A DNA stretch of 64,000 bases. It comes from Rhodococcoides corynebacterioides. Its GTDB lineage: Bacteria; Actinomycetota; Actinomycetes; Mycobacteriales; Mycobacteriaceae. The notes under the pieces are model-generated. The model saw nothing but the letters and a program-made list of their open reading frames with translations. It ran no database searches and was not told the origin of the DNA. The DNA is taken from positions 1 through 64,000 of the forward strand of contig NZ_JABUBU010000007.1 of the NCBI RefSeq assembly GCF_019834675.1, read 5' to 3'. Shown here piece after piece: positions 1 to 8,962 of the stretch. A program made the translations under genes and the position numbers. Positions within the stretch are counted from its first letter, which is position 1, and each line of letters opens with the position of its first letter.

Positions 1-130
1 CACCCGCCCCGCCCCCCGCACCGAGCAGAAACACGCCCGCCGACGGCAGGAACGCAACCGCAACCGACTCCGCAACGCCGTGAACGGCGTCGCCCCACCC
101 AAGGCGGAGGACACTCCACCGCCGTTCTGA
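1..130 (+). CDS. 3' end of an unidentified protein (5' truncated by the window)
   Basis: An open frame enters the window and ends at a TGA at 128-130. The visible 42 residues are Arg/Asn/Gln rich (EQKHARRQERNRNRLRNAV) and end in APPKAEDTPPF. This resembles a charged, disordered C-terminal tail. The start and any domain lie outside the window, so no function can be given. It converges on the DUF4229 gene, 32 bp away. It could be a chance open frame, although its codon use suits a high-GC gene. Confidence 0.4.
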   Translation, partial: TRPAPRTEQKHARRRQERNRNRLRNAVNGVAPPKAEDTPPPF

Positions 131-162
131 CAGGCGCCGGACGCCGCGGCGAGCGGGGGCGA

Positions 163-492
163 TCAGCCCTGCTCGCCCCGGAGCCGAGCGTGGAGGTCGG
201 CGCGGGCGCGACGACGGTCGTCGTCGACGGCCGCGATGTCCAGGTTGACCTTGCGCCGCAGGTTCTTGAACAGGACGAGCGAGAGCGGGAACGCCACGAC
301 GAGCGCGAACACCAGCGCCACGATGAGCGGGAAGTCGACACCGACCAGGGCGGCCACCCCGAGGATCACGGCCGTGACCACCGCGACGAGTCCGAGCCGG
401 GCGACGGTGTACAGCGCCAGGTCACGGGCCAGGCGGCTCTTCGGCGATCCCGCGGCGGGGGGAGTCGAATCGGGCTGTTCGGGCGCGGTCAT
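163..492 (-). CDS. DUF4229 family two-helix membrane protein
   Basis: This 109-residue protein of unknown role matches the DUF4229 layout. It has a Pro-rich N-terminus, membrane helices at about 27-50 and 53-75, then a basic, Arg-rich cytoplasmic tail (KNLRRKVNLDIAAVDDDRRRAR). The ATG start is supported by a TAATCT box 7 nt upstream, which fits a leaderless transcript, and by the lack of a Shine-Dalgarno sequence. It lies beyond the cytochrome c maturation block and its gene is divergent from the BldC-like regulator. Family naming rests on length and topology. Confidence 0.75.
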   Translation of the reverse strand: MTAPEQPDSTPPAAGSPKSRLARDLALYTVARLGLVAVVTAVILGVAALVGVDFPLIVALVFALVVAFPLSLVLFKNLRRKVNLDIAAVDDDRRRARADLHARLRGEQG

Positions 493-499
493 GGTGCCC

Positions 500-505
500 A
501 GATTA
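500..505 (-). promoter_or_regulatory. -10 box of a leaderless promoter for the DUF4229 gene
   Basis: TAATCT on the minus strand lies 7 nt before the ATG at 492. This is the spacing expected when transcription begins at the start codon. No ribosome binding site is present. Confidence 0.5.
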
Positions 506-661
506 CCGGTCCGGGCGGGTGCCCGAGTGATCCGATTTGTCCATTACCTCCCCTTTACCAACACGAGAACAGTCGAGTACCCGGGGGTTCCGGTGTCACC
601 ATGGCGTCGACACCGCGGGCACGGACGCCCGCGGCACGCGACGCACGAAGGAGCGACCACG

Positions 662-871
662 ATGAGCGCACCGGCTTACTTCCCCACCCAGGAGAACCTG
701 CTGACCCCGGGTCAGGTGGCGGCGCTCTTCCACGTCGACCCCAAGACCGTCACGCGCTGGGCGCACGCCGGCCGACTGGGCTCGCTCCGCACGCCGGGCG
801 GCCACCGTCGCTTCCGCGAGTCCGAGGTCATGAACCTCCTCACCTCGCTCACCACCGAGGCCCACGCCTGA
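662..871 (+). CDS. BldC family transcriptional regulator (MerR-type helix-turn-helix)
   Basis: A 69-residue DNA-binding protein made almost entirely of a MerR-like winged helix-turn-helix. LTPGQVAALFHVDPKTV is at about 14-30 and TPGGHRRFRESEV at 44-56, as in the BldC developmental regulator of actinomycetes. An AAGGAG motif about 9 nt upstream supports the ATG at 662; longer in-frame starts lack a site. Such proteins bind direct repeats cooperatively without an effector domain. It is monocistronic and next to the ParA-like gene. Its targets are unknown. Confidence 0.85.
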   Translation: MSAPAYFPTQENLLTPGQVAALFHVDPKTVTRWAHAGRLGSLRTPGGHRRFRESEVMNLLTSLTTEAHA

Positions 872-976
872 CCGGAGCGTCGTTCCCTCGCCCCGCGTGA
901 ATTCTCAGCATCTCGAGAGGTTCACGCGGGTGCCACCTGTCGGTCACGCGACTACTCTCGGTCGTGGAGGTGCGTG

Positions 977-1198
977 ATGATCTACGTGTTGGCTCTGATC
1001 GGACTCGTGGTCGTGGCCGTGCTTCTCTGGAAATCGTTCGGCCCCGAGACCGGGGCACCCAGAGGACGCGTGACCGGACCCGACGACGACCCGGAATTCC
1101 TGTGGCGCATGGGCCGCGACGCCGCTCGCGACCGTCGCCGGGGCACCGATCGCCCGGAGGCAGGGACCACCGGGACCGACCGTCCCGAGACCGACTGA
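977..1198 (+). CDS. small single-helix membrane protein
   Basis: A 73-residue protein with one N-terminal membrane helix (YVLALIGLVVVAVLLW, about 3-18) and a long hydrophilic tail rich in Arg, Asp and Thr. A GGAGG at 966-970 is 6 nt from the ATG at 977, so this start is preferred over the GTG at 974. The tail ends in the repeated unit TDRPE..TGTDRPETD, and the DNA around its stop codon is duplicated. No family was recognised. It converges on the ParA-like gene. Confidence 0.65.
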   Translation: MIYVLALIGLVVVAVLLWKSFGPETGAPRGRVTGPDDDPEFLWRMGRDAARDRRRGTDRPEAGTTGTDRPETD

Positions 1199-1213
1199 GC
1201 CCCGAGACCGACT
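1184..1213. repeat. 17-bp tandem duplication over two convergent stop codons
   Basis: CCCGAGACCGACT occurs at 1184 and again at 1201, a period of 17 bp. The first copy carries the TGA of the small membrane protein gene. The second runs into the CTA (TAG on the minus strand) that ends the ParA-like gene. Confidence 0.8.
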
Positions 1214-2156
1214 AGCGCGTGACCGCCGGGAAGCCGGCGGCCACCGCGGCAGCCGTTTCGAGCAGAGCCACGCGGGTGGCCGGCGCCAGCACGTCGAGGT
1301 TCACCACCGACCCTTCGGCGAGGTGCGTGTCGTAGGGCAGTACGCGCACCGCGCGGCACCGTTGCCCGAAGTGATCGACGATGCTCGACACGTCCACCGT
1401 CTTGCTCTCCGGCCGCGCCAGGTCCACGACGGTGACGGCTTGTTCCACCAGGGGCCCGTAGCCGTGGGCGTCCAACCAGTCGAGGGTTGCCGAGGCGCTG
1501 CGCGCACCGTCCACCGACCCCGACGCCACCAGCACGATCGAATCCGCGTGATGCAGTACTCCGCGCATCGCGCTGTGCAGCAATCCCGTTCCGCAGTCGG
1601 TGACCACGATGTTGTAGAAGCGCTCCAGCACACTGAGCACGCTCTCGTAGTCCCGCGCGTCGAACGCCTCGGACAGCGTCGGATCCGTGGAGGACGCCAG
1701 CACCTCGAGCCGGTGCGCGTTCTGGGACGTGAACGCCCGCACACCGCTGTAGGACTCGATGGAATGCGTGTACTGCAGCAGATCCCGCACGGTGCGGTCG
1801 GTCTCCACCGGCACCCGCGTGGACAGCGTTCCGCTGTCGGGGTTCGCGTCCACCGCGATCACCCGGTCGCCCCGCACCGACGCGAACGTCGACCCCAGGG
1901 CGGCCGAGACCGTCGTCTTCCCGACGCCACCCTTCAGCGAGAGCACCGCCACCCGGTGACAGCCCCGCAGCGTGCTGTCGACCTGCCGTTCGAGGGCCAG
2001 CCGGCGCTGTTCGCGCGCACTGTTGCCGACGTTGACGCGACCCCCCGTCGCGTCGAACAGCGTGCGACGCCACCCGCCGGTGGGCGGCGGCGCGACCGGG
2101 CGCAACAACCGTGACGTCGTCAGCTCGTGGGCCTGGCCCGTCGGTCCGTCGGTCAC
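1212..2156 (-). CDS. ParA/MinD-like ATPase (Rv0530-type)
   Basis: A 314-residue P-loop ATPase of the SIMIBI class. The deviant Walker A motif SLKGGVGKTT is at 73-82, followed by AVDANPDSGT at 101-110, as in MinD/ParA proteins that switch on ATP binding at a membrane or DNA surface. A roughly 60-residue N-terminal extension precedes the ATPase core. It lies just downstream of ccsB on the same strand with a 65-bp gap, as Rv0530 does next to ccsA in M. tuberculosis. That position does not reveal its cargo. No ParB partner or parS is visible, so a chromosome-partition role is not implied. Confidence 0.85.
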   Translation of the reverse strand: MTDGPTGQAHELTTSRLLRPVAPPPTGGWRRTLFDATGGRVNVGNSAREQRRLALERQVDSTLRGCHRVAVLSLKGGVGKTTVSAALGSTFASVRGDRVIAVDANPDSGTLSTRVPVETDRTVRDLLQYTHSIESYSGVRAFTSQNAHRLEVLASSTDPTLSEAFDARDYESVLSVLERFYNIVVTDCGTGLLHSAMRGVLHHADSIVLVASGSVDGARSASATLDWLDAHGYGPLVEQAVTVVDLARPESKTVDVSSIVDHFGQRCRAVRVLPYDTHLAEGSVVNLDVLAPATRVALLETAAAVAAGFPAVTR

Positions 2157-2221
2157 GCGGCTCCTCCCCCAGCCGATCCCGACCGTCCCGGCGTCACGCC
2201 GAGCGGTCGGGTCCGGTCACC

Positions 2222-3208
2222 TCAGGTCAGGCCCGCGTACGAGTGCAGGCCGGACACCACCATGTTGATGATGAACAGATTGAACAGCATGGCCACGAAC
2301 CCGGCGACGTTGATCCACGCGGCACGGGTGTTGCGCCACCCCGACGTGGCCCGTGCGTGCAGGTACGCGGCGTAGACGACCCAGGCGATGAAGGACACTG
2401 TCTCCTTGGGGTCCCACCCCCAGAAGCGTCCCCACGCCGCCTCGGCCCAGATGGCGCCGAGGATCACGCCGGCGCCGAACAGCGGGAAGCCGATGATGGT
2501 GGTCTTGTAGGCCAGGCGGTCGAGCGTCTGCGCTGCGGGGAGACGACGCGCGAACCGTGCCAGCGCGCCGGAATTCCCGGCGGACTCGGTCCCGGTGAAC
2601 CGCATCTTCAGCAGGAACAGCAACGACGCCACACCGGCGACCAGGAAGATGCCGCTGCCGACGGAAACGATGGTGACGTGGATCGGCAGCCAGTAGGACC
2701 GCAGCGCCGGGACCACGGGCGCGGCGTCCGCGTAGAGCACCGTCGCCGCGAGGAACATCAGGACCATCACCGGAACGACGACGAACACCTGGGTGTGGCG
2801 CTGCCCGCGCAGGGCGATCAGGCCCGTCGCGACCGCGGCGGCGCACGCCATGGTGACGAACTCGTACATGTTGCCCAGCGGGAATCGGTCGGTCGCCAGC
2901 CCGCGCAACACGATCGAGGTGACCGTGAGGATCAGACCGAGGACGACGAGGGCGTGGCCCATGCCGCCGTACTTCTCCGACTTCGGACGCGACGGGGTCG
3001 GAGCGATGCGGCCGGGCACGTTCGCCGCGATGGGCGCGGCGGAACGGGCGGTGTCACCGGCCGCGACCAGCTCGCGCTTGCGGTCGTCGGCGGCGACGGT
3101 CCGAGTCGCGAACTGCGCCATCAGGAACACCGAGGCGAGAACGAACACTCCGAACGCGGACCGGAACGACCAGTCGCTGAACTGCGCCAGCGTGTCGTCG
3201 ATCGGCAT
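2222..3208 (-). CDS. ccsB: cytochrome c biogenesis protein CcsB (CcsA/CcmC-type heme handling)
   Basis: A 328-residue polytopic membrane protein of system II cytochrome c maturation. The tryptophan-rich heme-binding motif WGWDPKE is at about 263-269, flanked by conserved histidines in outward loops (LHAR and SGLHSY near the C-terminus). With ResB it moves heme outward and joins it to apocytochrome c. The gene starts 2 nt after the resB stop and is last in the resA-ccdA-resB-ccsB order. It is the Rv0529 (ccsA) counterpart. Confidence 0.93.
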   Translation of the reverse strand: MPIDDTLAQFSDWSFRSAFGVFVLASVFLMAQFATRTVAADDRKRELVAAGDTARSAAPIAANVPGRIAPTPSRPKSEKYGGMGHALVVLGLILTVTSIVLRGLATDRFPLGNMYEFVTMACAAAVATGLIALRGQRHTQVFVVVPVMVLMFLAATVLYADAAPVVPALRSYWLPIHVTIVSVGSGIFLVAGVASLLFLLKMRFTGTESAGNSGALARFARRLPAAQTLDRLAYKTTIIGFPLFGAGVILGAIWAEAAWGRFWGWDPKETVSFIAWVVYAAYLHARATSGWRNTRAAWINVAGFVAMLFNLFIINMVVSGLHSYAGLT

Positions 3209-3210
3209 GA

Positions 3211-4863
3211 CTACTCCTTCTTCGCGGTGGGTGAGGGCGAATCGGCATCGAGCAGGCGCTCGGCGAGACGGTCGAACTCGTCACCCCATCCGGCCTGATC
3301 GGTACGCGCCAGGCCACCCAGTTCTACTACGGTACGTCGTGGATCGTCCGCCGGGTAGACACGCACCCAGATGCGGCGACGCTTGATCACCAGCGAGACC
3401 ACCAGACCGGCCATCATGGTCAGCGCCGTCACCAGCACCCAGGTCTGCGCCGGGTCGTGGCTGACCTGCAGGTTGACGAACTCCTCGGCCCCGTCGAACC
3501 GCACCTGCGTGCCGTCCGCGAGGGTGGTCGACTCGCCCGGCGTGAGGTTCACCCGGTCCTGCTTGACCAGCCGTCCCTGCTCGACCAGCACCTGGCTGAG
3601 CGAGAACAACGACTGCGGGTTGCCGGTGTCGAGACCGGTGTCGCCCTGGTAGATGTCGACGGCCACGGCCGGGTCGTTCGGCGCCGGGAAGCTCGAGGAC
3701 AGCAACGTGCCGTGGAACGACGCCGTGGGGGCGAACAGCCCCTCGATGGCGATCTGGTTCTTCCGCCGCTCGGTGCTGTCGGGGTAGAGCCCGCCGGGCG
3801 GATCGAAGCGGTGCACACCCGACGACAGGAACGTGGTGGCGTCGGTCGGCTCCCACTGCACGGTCTCGGTGCGCGTCTCGCCGTTGGGGAACGTCACGGT
3901 GAACGTCGGGGCGTAGCCGTGGCCCTGCAGGTAGACCCGGTCGCCCGCGACGCGCAGCGGATGGTTGACCTGCAGCACGTCGTCACGCCAGGTGTCGGTG
4001 ACCAGGTCCGCGCCGGACTGGTACTCGATGTTGGACGTGAACTGCTCGGCCTGGCCGTTCTCGAGGTAGTCGGCGCGGAAGTCCTTCACTCGCACGCATA
4101 GCGGGGTCAGTCCGGTGCCGTCGATGAGGTTGCCGGCCCGGAACGAGTCGAACTGTGCGGGCGAGGTGGTGCAGATGCCGGGCCCGTCGTTGGCGATGAC
4201 GACGACGTTGCCCTCGTAGCTGAACAACTTGCCCGCCGCGATCGCCACCAGCAGACCGACCAGCGACAGGTGGAAGACCAGGTTGCCCGCTTCCCGCAGG
4301 TACCCCTTCTCCGTCGACAGCGTCAGCGCCCCCGTCGGCCGCGTCGGTCCCGCTGCCTCCTCGCGCCGCGCCGTGCGCCAGCCGCGCATGCGCTCGGCGA
4401 CGCGGTCGAGCACCTCGGCCGGGGTGCCGTCGACCTCGACGGTGCGGTGGTGCGGCAGACGCGCCAGGTTGCGCGGCGTGGCGACGGGCGGGGTGCGCAG
4501 CGCGCGGGCGTGCTCGACGCAGCGCGGCAGGATGCAGCCCACCAGCGAGACGAACAGCAGGACGTAGACCGCGGTGAACCAGAAGCTGCCGAACACGTCG
4601 AACAGCTCGACCCGGTCCATGAGCGGCCCGAGGGTCGGGCGATCGGCGATGTACTGATCGACCTTCCCGGCGTTGAGGCTGCGCTGCGGCAGGAGGGCGC
4701 CGGGGATCGCGGCCAGCGCCAGGAGGAACAGCAACACCAGCGCGGTGCGCATGGACGTCAATCCGCGCCAGGTGTTGCGGACCGCGGCCACCGCACGGCC
4801 GCCGACGGACTGCCGCGGCGGGCGCGGCTCGGCGGCGGGACGGGACTCGGTGTCTGTACTCAT
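3211..4863 (-). CDS. resB: cytochrome c biogenesis protein ResB (Ccs1)
   Basis: A 550-residue membrane protein and the ResB half of the system II heme-export/synthase complex. Membrane segments lie near the N-terminus (ALVLLFLLALAAIPGALLP), with further segments before a large extracytoplasmic domain and a last helix near the C-terminus (LVTALTMMAGLVVSLVI). The start MSTDTES at 4863 is chosen because upstream sequence reads as out-of-frame ccdA spacer. It lies 41 bp from ccdA and 2 nt from ccsB, so the genes are co-transcribed. It corresponds to Rv0528. Confidence 0.92.
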   Translation of the reverse strand: MSTDTESRPAAEPRPPRQSVGGRAVAAVRNTWRGLTSMRTALVLLFLLALAAIPGALLPQRSLNAGKVDQYIADRPTLGPLMDRVELFDVFGSFWFTAVYVLLFVSLVGCILPRCVEHARALRTPPVATPRNLARLPHHRTVEVDGTPAEVLDRVAERMRGWRTARREEAAGPTRPTGALTLSTEKGYLREAGNLVFHLSLVGLLVAIAAGKLFSYEGNVVVIANDGPGICTTSPAQFDSFRAGNLIDGTGLTPLCVRVKDFRADYLENGQAEQFTSNIEYQSGADLVTDTWRDDVLQVNHPLRVAGDRVYLQGHGYAPTFTVTFPNGETRTETVQWEPTDATTFLSSGVHRFDPPGGLYPDSTERRKNQIAIEGLFAPTASFHGTLLSSSFPAPNDPAVAVDIYQGDTGLDTGNPQSLFSLSQVLVEQGRLVKQDRVNLTPGESTTLADGTQVRFDGAEEFVNLQVSHDPAQTWVLVTALTMMAGLVVSLVIKRRRIWVRVYPADDPRRTVVELGGLARTDQAGWGDEFDRLAERLLDADSPSPTAKKE

Positions 4864-4904
4864 CTCGACTTCTCGACTGTGGTGGGTGGATCGGGTGGGT
4901 GGGC

Positions 4905-5702
4905 TCAGATGGGCAGGGTGGTGCCGGTGACGACGCCGTCGCGAACCCAGCTGACGAAGACGTCCCACGCCCCCGTCACCAGGGCGACGCCGACGGCGAC
5001 CAGCGTGACGCCGCCGATGACCTGGACCGTGCGGGCGTTCCGACGCAGCCAGCCGACGCCGCGCAGGGCGCTGACCGACCCGAACGCGAGGATCACGAAC
5101 GGCAGACCCAGGCCCAGGCAGTACGCGACGATCAACACGACGCCGCGCGCAGCGGTGGACCCCTCGGTGCCCGCGGTGAGGGAGATGACGCCGGCGAGCG
5201 TCGGGCCGAGGCACGGCGTCCACCCGAGCGCGAAGACCCCACCGAGCAGCGGCGCTCCGGCGATGCTGCCGATGCGGCGCGGCTCGAGGCGAGTGTCGCG
5301 CTGCAGGGCCGGGACGAGCCCGAGGAAGACCAGACCCATCGCGATCGTGACGACACCGCCGATGCGTTGCAGCAGTTCACGATTGACCGCGAGGGCCGAG
5401 ATCAACCCGAACACCGACGCGGTGGCGAGGACGAACACCACGGTGAACCCGAGGACGAACAGGCCCGCCGCACCGGCGACGCGTGCCCGGCTGCGGACCG
5501 CCGTCGTCGTCGACCGTGCCTCCGACGCGGTGACGGCCGGGGCGTCCGCGCCGACGATGCCGGCGAGGTAGGAGAGGTAGCCGGGCACGAGCGGGACGAC
5601 ACAGGGCGACGCGAAGGACACCAGCCCGGCGAGCACGCAGGCTCCCAGCGCGAGCAGCAGCGGCCCGGAGGCCGCGGCGGACTGGAACGCCTCACCCATC
5701 AC
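4905..5702 (-). CDS. ccdA: thiol-disulfide transporter CcdA
   Basis: A 265-residue DsbD-beta/CcdA-type membrane protein that carries reducing power from cytoplasmic thioredoxin to extracytoplasmic thioredoxin-like proteins. The two redox cysteines sit in the family motifs ASPCVVP (C34) and TPCLGP (C163), each opening a membrane helix. The GTG start overlaps the resA stop as GTGA, and an ATG follows at once. Its likely client is the ResA protein encoded directly upstream, which keeps apocytochrome CxxCH cysteines reduced for heme attachment. It corresponds to Rv0527. Confidence 0.93.
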   Translation of the reverse strand: MMGEAFQSAAASGPLLLALGACVLAGLVSFASPCVVPLVPGYLSYLAGIVGADAPAVTASEARSTTTAVRSRARVAGAAGLFVLGFTVVFVLATASVFGLISALAVNRELLQRIGGVVTIAMGLVFLGLVPALQRDTRLEPRRIGSIAGAPLLGGVFALGWTPCLGPTLAGVISLTAGTEGSTAARGVVLIVAYCLGLGLPFVILAFGSVSALRGVGWLRRNARTVQVIGGVTLVAVGVALVTGAWDVFVSWVRDGVVTGTTLPI

Positions 5703-6313
5703 TCGCTCCCGTCGGCCGGTTCCGCGGCGATGCGCTCGACGACGGGCTGCAGGTCACCCGCGAGCAGTTCGGTGAGGAAGATGGCGGCGACGCGGTGCTC
5801 CCGGTCGAGCACGATCGTGGTGGGGACGACGGTGGTGGGGTAGTTCGCGCCGAGCGCAAGGAGGCTGCGGAAGCTGGGGTCGTAGATCGACGGGTACCCG
5901 ACGCCGTTGTCGACGACGAAGTCCTGCGCCTTGTCCTTCTGCAGGTCACGGACGTTGATGCCGAGGAACTGCACGCCCTGATCGCGGGTGGCCTCGTAGA
6001 CCTGTTCGAGGTCGTCGGCCTCGCCGCGGCACGGACCGCACCACTGCCCCCAGATGTTGATCACCACCACCTGGTCGGTGAAGTCGGAGAGGGCGGTGGT
6101 CTTCCCCTCCTCCATGAGGTCCGGGCCCTGCAGGTCCCCGACGGTGCCGCGGTCGGCCGGAGGGTCGTAGAAGATCGAGGTCTGCCCGCCCGGCGAGACG
6201 AACTCGAACGTGCCGCCCTGTGCCACGGCGTCGCTGCCCGTGGCGCAGCCGGTGGCGACCACCGCGAGCGACCCGGCCGTCAGCACCGACGCCAGAACAC
6301 GGGCCGCTCTCAT
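5699..6313 (-). CDS. resA: ResA/CcsX-type thioredoxin-like lipoprotein
   Basis: A 204-residue membrane-anchored thioredoxin-fold protein. It has a lipoprotein signal with lipobox VATGC (C23) and the redox motif WCGPC at 91-95 in a TlpA/ResA domain. It reduces apocytochrome c before heme ligation, using electrons from CcdA. Its ATG overlaps the stop of the histidine phosphatase gene (ATGA), and its stop overlaps ccdA. The lipid anchor agrees with work outside the membrane. It corresponds to Rv0526. Confidence 0.92.
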   Translation of the reverse strand: MRAARVLASVLTAGSLAVVATGCATGSDAVAQGGTFEFVSPGGQTSIFYDPPADRGTVGDLQGPDLMEEGKTTALSDFTDQVVVINIWGQWCGPCRGEADDLEQVYEATRDQGVQFLGINVRDLQKDKAQDFVVDNGVGYPSIYDPSFRSLLALGANYPTTVVPTTIVLDREHRVAAIFLTELLAGDLQPVVERIAAEPADGSE

Positions 6314-7023
6314 GCGCCGGTCTGCCGAGGATCGGACCCGCCCGCCGGCTCCGAGTAGACGATGTCGACGAGGGTGTCGCCCTCGTAGACGAGCGAGGTG
6401 AGCGAGGCCAGGCCGCACTGACGGTGGCGCGGGTCGTGCCAGAGCCGGTCGCCCTGCAGGAAACGGCGCAGCGTCCACACGGGCAACTGGTGGCTCACGC
6501 ACACCGCCTCGTGCCCGACGGCGGCGACGCGGGCCGCGTTGACGGCGGCCAGCATGCGATGCGCGATCTGCAGGTACGGCTCGCCCCACGACGGCGTGAA
6601 CGGATCGCGCAGCTTCCACCAGTGCCGCGGGCGGCGCAGCGCGCCGTCGCCGACCGCCACCTTCAGTCCCTCGAACTCGTTCCCGGCCTCGATGAGGTTC
6701 TCGTCGGTCTCGATGGTGAGCCCGAACGCCGACGCGAGGGGCGCGGCCGTCTCCTGCGCGCGCTGCAGCGGCGACGCGACCACGTGGGTGACGTCGTGAC
6801 CGGCGAGCGCGTCGGCGACCTTCCGGGCCTGGGCCTGCCCGTTCTGCGACAGCCGGAAGTTCGGCAGGCGGCCGTAGAGGATGCCGCCGGGGTTGTGGAC
6901 CTCGCCGTGCCGCAGCACGTGGACGATGGTCCGCGTGTCGGCGTGCGGGTGGACTCCGGCGGTGTCGGGGACCGGGTTGCTCGAGACGGGGTTGCTCGAG
7001 GCAGGAGTGGTGGGGTCGGTCAC
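6310..7023 (-). CDS. histidine phosphatase superfamily protein (Rv0525-type)
   Basis: A 237-residue phosphoglycerate-mutase-fold protein. The catalytic motif [10 protein letters not shown] (His39) lies at about 37-46, and a second conserved histidine is in [10 protein letters not shown]. The GTG at 7023 overlaps the hemL stop (GTGA) and gives the best start. The N-terminal 25 residues contain a duplicated SSNPV unit encoded by a 15-bp repeat. The substrate is unknown. The place between hemL and resA is the same as Rv0525 and suggests a role near heme or cytochrome c supply, which is inference only. Confidence 0.88.
   Translation of the reverse strand: MTDPTTPASSNPVSSNPVPDTAGVHPHADTRTIVHVLRHGEVHNPGGILYGRLPNFRLSQNGQAQARKVADALAGHDVTHVVASPLQRAQETAAPLASAFGLTIETDENLIEAGNEFEGLKVAVGDGALRRPRHWWKLRDPFTPSWGEPYLQIAHRMLAAVNAARVAAVGHEAVCVSHQLPVWTLRRFLQGDRLWHDPRHRQCGLASLTSLVYEGDTLVDIVYSEPAGGSDPRQTGA
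6974..7000. repeat. 15-bp-period duplication in a gene start region
   Basis: GGGTTGCTCGAG occurs at 6974 and 6989. It encodes the repeated SSNPV at the N-terminus of the histidine phosphatase. Confidence 0.75.
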
Positions 7024-8357
7024 GATGTCGGCTCCGTTGCGTGGGCCGCCGCTCGCGCGGCGTGCGGGGCGGCGTCGGCGATGATGTCGAACGCGCGGTC
7101 GTCGAGGGCGGCCGAGACGAACCACGCCTCGAACGCGCTGGGCGGCGGGTACACCCCGCGCGCGAGCAGCGCGTGGAAGAACGCCGGGAACCGCCAGGTC
7201 TGCGCGGCCTTGGCGCCCGCGTAGTCGATCACCTCGTCCTCGGTGAAGAAGACGCTGACCATGTTGGCGGCGTACTGCACGCGGTGCGGGACGCCCTCCG
7301 CGGTGAGCGCGTCGCCGAGGATGGTGCCGAGTCGCGTGGCGTTGGCGTCGAGGGCGGCGTAGACACCCGCGTCGGCGTGCCGCAGCGTCGTCAGGCCCGC
7401 CGCGACGGCGACCGGATTTCCGGACAGGGTGCCGGCCTGGTAGACCGGGCCCGCCGGCGCGAGGTAGCGCATGACGTCGGCGCGCCCACCGAACGCGGCG
7501 GCGGGCAGCCCGCCGCTCATGACCTTCCCGAACGTGTAGAGATCGCCGGCGACGCCGTCGACGCCGAACCAGCCCGACGCGCTGACGCGGAAGCCCGTCA
7601 TGACCTCGTCGACGATCAGCAGCGCGCCGCCGTCCGTCGTCACTCGCTTCAGGCCCTCGTTGAACCCGGGCCGCGGCGCGATCGCGCCCATGTTGCCCGC
7701 GGCGGCCTCGGTGATGACGCAGGCGATCTCGCCGGGGTACTCGGCGAAGACGCGCTCGACGGCGGAGAGGTCGTTGTAGGGGACGACGATCGTGTCGGCC
7801 GCCTGCGCGCCGGTCACCCCGGGCGTCGTCGGCAGACCGAGCGTCGCGACGCCCGACCCGGCGTCGGCGAGGAGCGCGTCGACGTGCCCGTGGTAGCACC
7901 CGGCGAACTTCACGATCTTGGTGCGGCCGGTGAACCCGCGCGCCAGACGCACGGCGCTCATGGTGGCCTCTGTGCCCGAATTCACCAGGCGGACCTCGTC
8001 CACAGGGTCGACTCGGCGCACGATCTCCTCGGCCAGCTCGATCTCACCGAGGGTCGGCGCACCGAACGACAGGCCCGTCGCCGCCGCCTTCTGCACGGCC
8101 TCGACGACGGCCGGATGTGCGTGCCCCAGAATCATCGGACCCCAGGAGGAGATGAGGTCGACGTACTCGGTGCCGTCGGCGTCGCGGAGGGTGTATCCGC
8201 TGGCCTCGGCCATGAAGCGGGGGGTTCCGCCGACCGAGTGGAAGGCCCGGACGGGCGAGTTCACCCCACCCGGAATCACGGCGGACGCGCGCGCGAAGAG
8301 TGCGGCGGAGCGGGCGGTGGACGGGTCGGTGTCGGATCCGCTCGAAGTGCTCACCAC
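7020..8357 (-). CDS. hemL: glutamate-1-semialdehyde 2,1-aminomutase
   Basis: A 445-residue PLP enzyme that converts glutamate-1-semialdehyde to 5-aminolevulinate, the step after HemA in C5 heme synthesis. Fold-type I aminotransferase features are clear: NSGTEA at 127-132, the cofactor aspartate in [10 protein letters not shown], and the Schiff-base lysine in [10 protein letters not shown] (K278). Two GTG codons, at 8357 and 8354, can start it. It heads the operon with the phosphatase and cytochrome c genes and lies about 9 kb from the main hem cluster. Confidence 0.97.
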   Translation of the reverse strand: MVSTSSGSDTDPSTARSAALFARASAVIPGGVNSPVRAFHSVGGTPRFMAEASGYTLRDADGTEYVDLISSWGPMILGHAHPAVVEAVQKAAATGLSFGAPTLGEIELAEEIVRRVDPVDEVRLVNSGTEATMSAVRLARGFTGRTKIVKFAGCYHGHVDALLADAGSGVATLGLPTTPGVTGAQAADTIVVPYNDLSAVERVFAEYPGEIACVITEAAAGNMGAIAPRPGFNEGLKRVTTDGGALLIVDEVMTGFRVSASGWFGVDGVAGDLYTFGKVMSGGLPAAAFGGRADVMRYLAPAGPVYQAGTLSGNPVAVAAGLTTLRHADAGVYAALDANATRLGTILGDALTAEGVPHRVQYAANMVSVFFTEDEVIDYAGAKAAQTWRFPAFFHALLARGVYPPPSAFEAWFVSAALDDRAFDIIADAAPHAARAAAHATEPTS

Positions 8358-8409
8358 TCCAGTGTTTCACAGCAGACGGAGTGCTCCCCCGCCCGAACGA
8401 GCGGTCTAC

Positions 8410-8901
8410 TCACTCCAGTAGTAGTTGCATCCACGTCAGATCGAGCCAGCGGCCGAACTTGACCCCCACCTGCGGCATCACCCCCACGACAGCGAAGCCG
8501 AACTTCTTGTGCAGCGCGATCGACGTGGAGTTGGTCGACTCGATTCCCGCGACCATCGCGTGCAGCCCGTCGGTACGGGCGCGCGCGATCAATTCGGCCA
8601 TCAACGCGGTCGCGACGCCCCGGCGCAGGAAGCCGTCCGCGACGTACACCGAGTTCTCCACGGTGAGCCGGTAGCCGGACTTGGGTCGGTACTGCCCGTA
8701 GGAGGCGTAGCCGGCGACCCGGCCGTCGATCTCGGCGGTGAGCACCGCCATCCCCGCGTCGCGACGCCCGGCGAGCCACGCCTCCCGCTCGGCGAGGTCG
8801 ACGAGCTCCTCGTCCCAGATGGCCGTCGTGTCCGCGATGGCGGCGTTGTGAACGAAGAGGATCTCGGGAAGGTCGGCCCGGACGGTGTCACGAATCAGCA
8901 C
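8410..8901 (-). CDS. GNAT N-acetyltransferase (phosphinothricin/methionine-sulfoximine acetyltransferase-like)
   Basis: A 163-residue acetyl-CoA-dependent acetyltransferase. It begins VLIRDTVRADLPEIL and carries the acetyl-CoA loop FLRRGVATALMAEL, then NSTSIALHKKFGF, as in the Pat/YncA (L-amino-acid N-acyltransferase) subfamily. The GTG at 8901 is chosen because a TAGCCT box sits 7 nt upstream and because a longer frame would overlap the divergent acyl-CoA dehydrogenase start. Substrates in this subfamily are glutamate analogues or amino acids. The actual substrate is unknown. Confidence 0.85.
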   Translation of the reverse strand: MLIRDTVRADLPEILFVHNAAIADTTAIWDEELVDLAEREAWLAGRRDAGMAVLTAEIDGRVAGYASYGQYRPKSGYRLTVENSVYVADGFLRRGVATALMAELIARARTDGLHAMVAGIESTNSTSIALHKKFGFAVVGVMPQVGVKFGRWLDLTWMQLLLE

Positions 8902-8908
8902 CCGGCGA

Positions 8909-8914
8909 AGGCTA
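8909..8914 (-). promoter_or_regulatory. -10 box of a leaderless promoter for the acetyltransferase gene
   Basis: TAGCCT on the minus strand lies 7 nt before the GTG at 8901. It shares a 61-bp divergent promoter region with the acyl-CoA dehydrogenase gene. Confidence 0.5.
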
Positions 8915-8951
8915 GTGCGCGGACTCACTCGCAGGGCGCCGAGGTTTTGGT

Positions 8952-8957
8952 TACCGT
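8952..8957 (+). promoter_or_regulatory. -10 box of a leaderless promoter for the acyl-CoA dehydrogenase gene
   Basis: TACCGT lies 5 nt before the ATG at 8963 with no Shine-Dalgarno sequence between them. This fits transcription starting at or beside the start codon. Confidence 0.5.
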
Positions 8958-8962
8958 CGAGT

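Noticed and set aside
131..162. GC-rich stretch between the first two genes as a terminator
   Set aside because: It contains CGCCGCGGCG but no stable stem with a loop of sensible size and no T-run.
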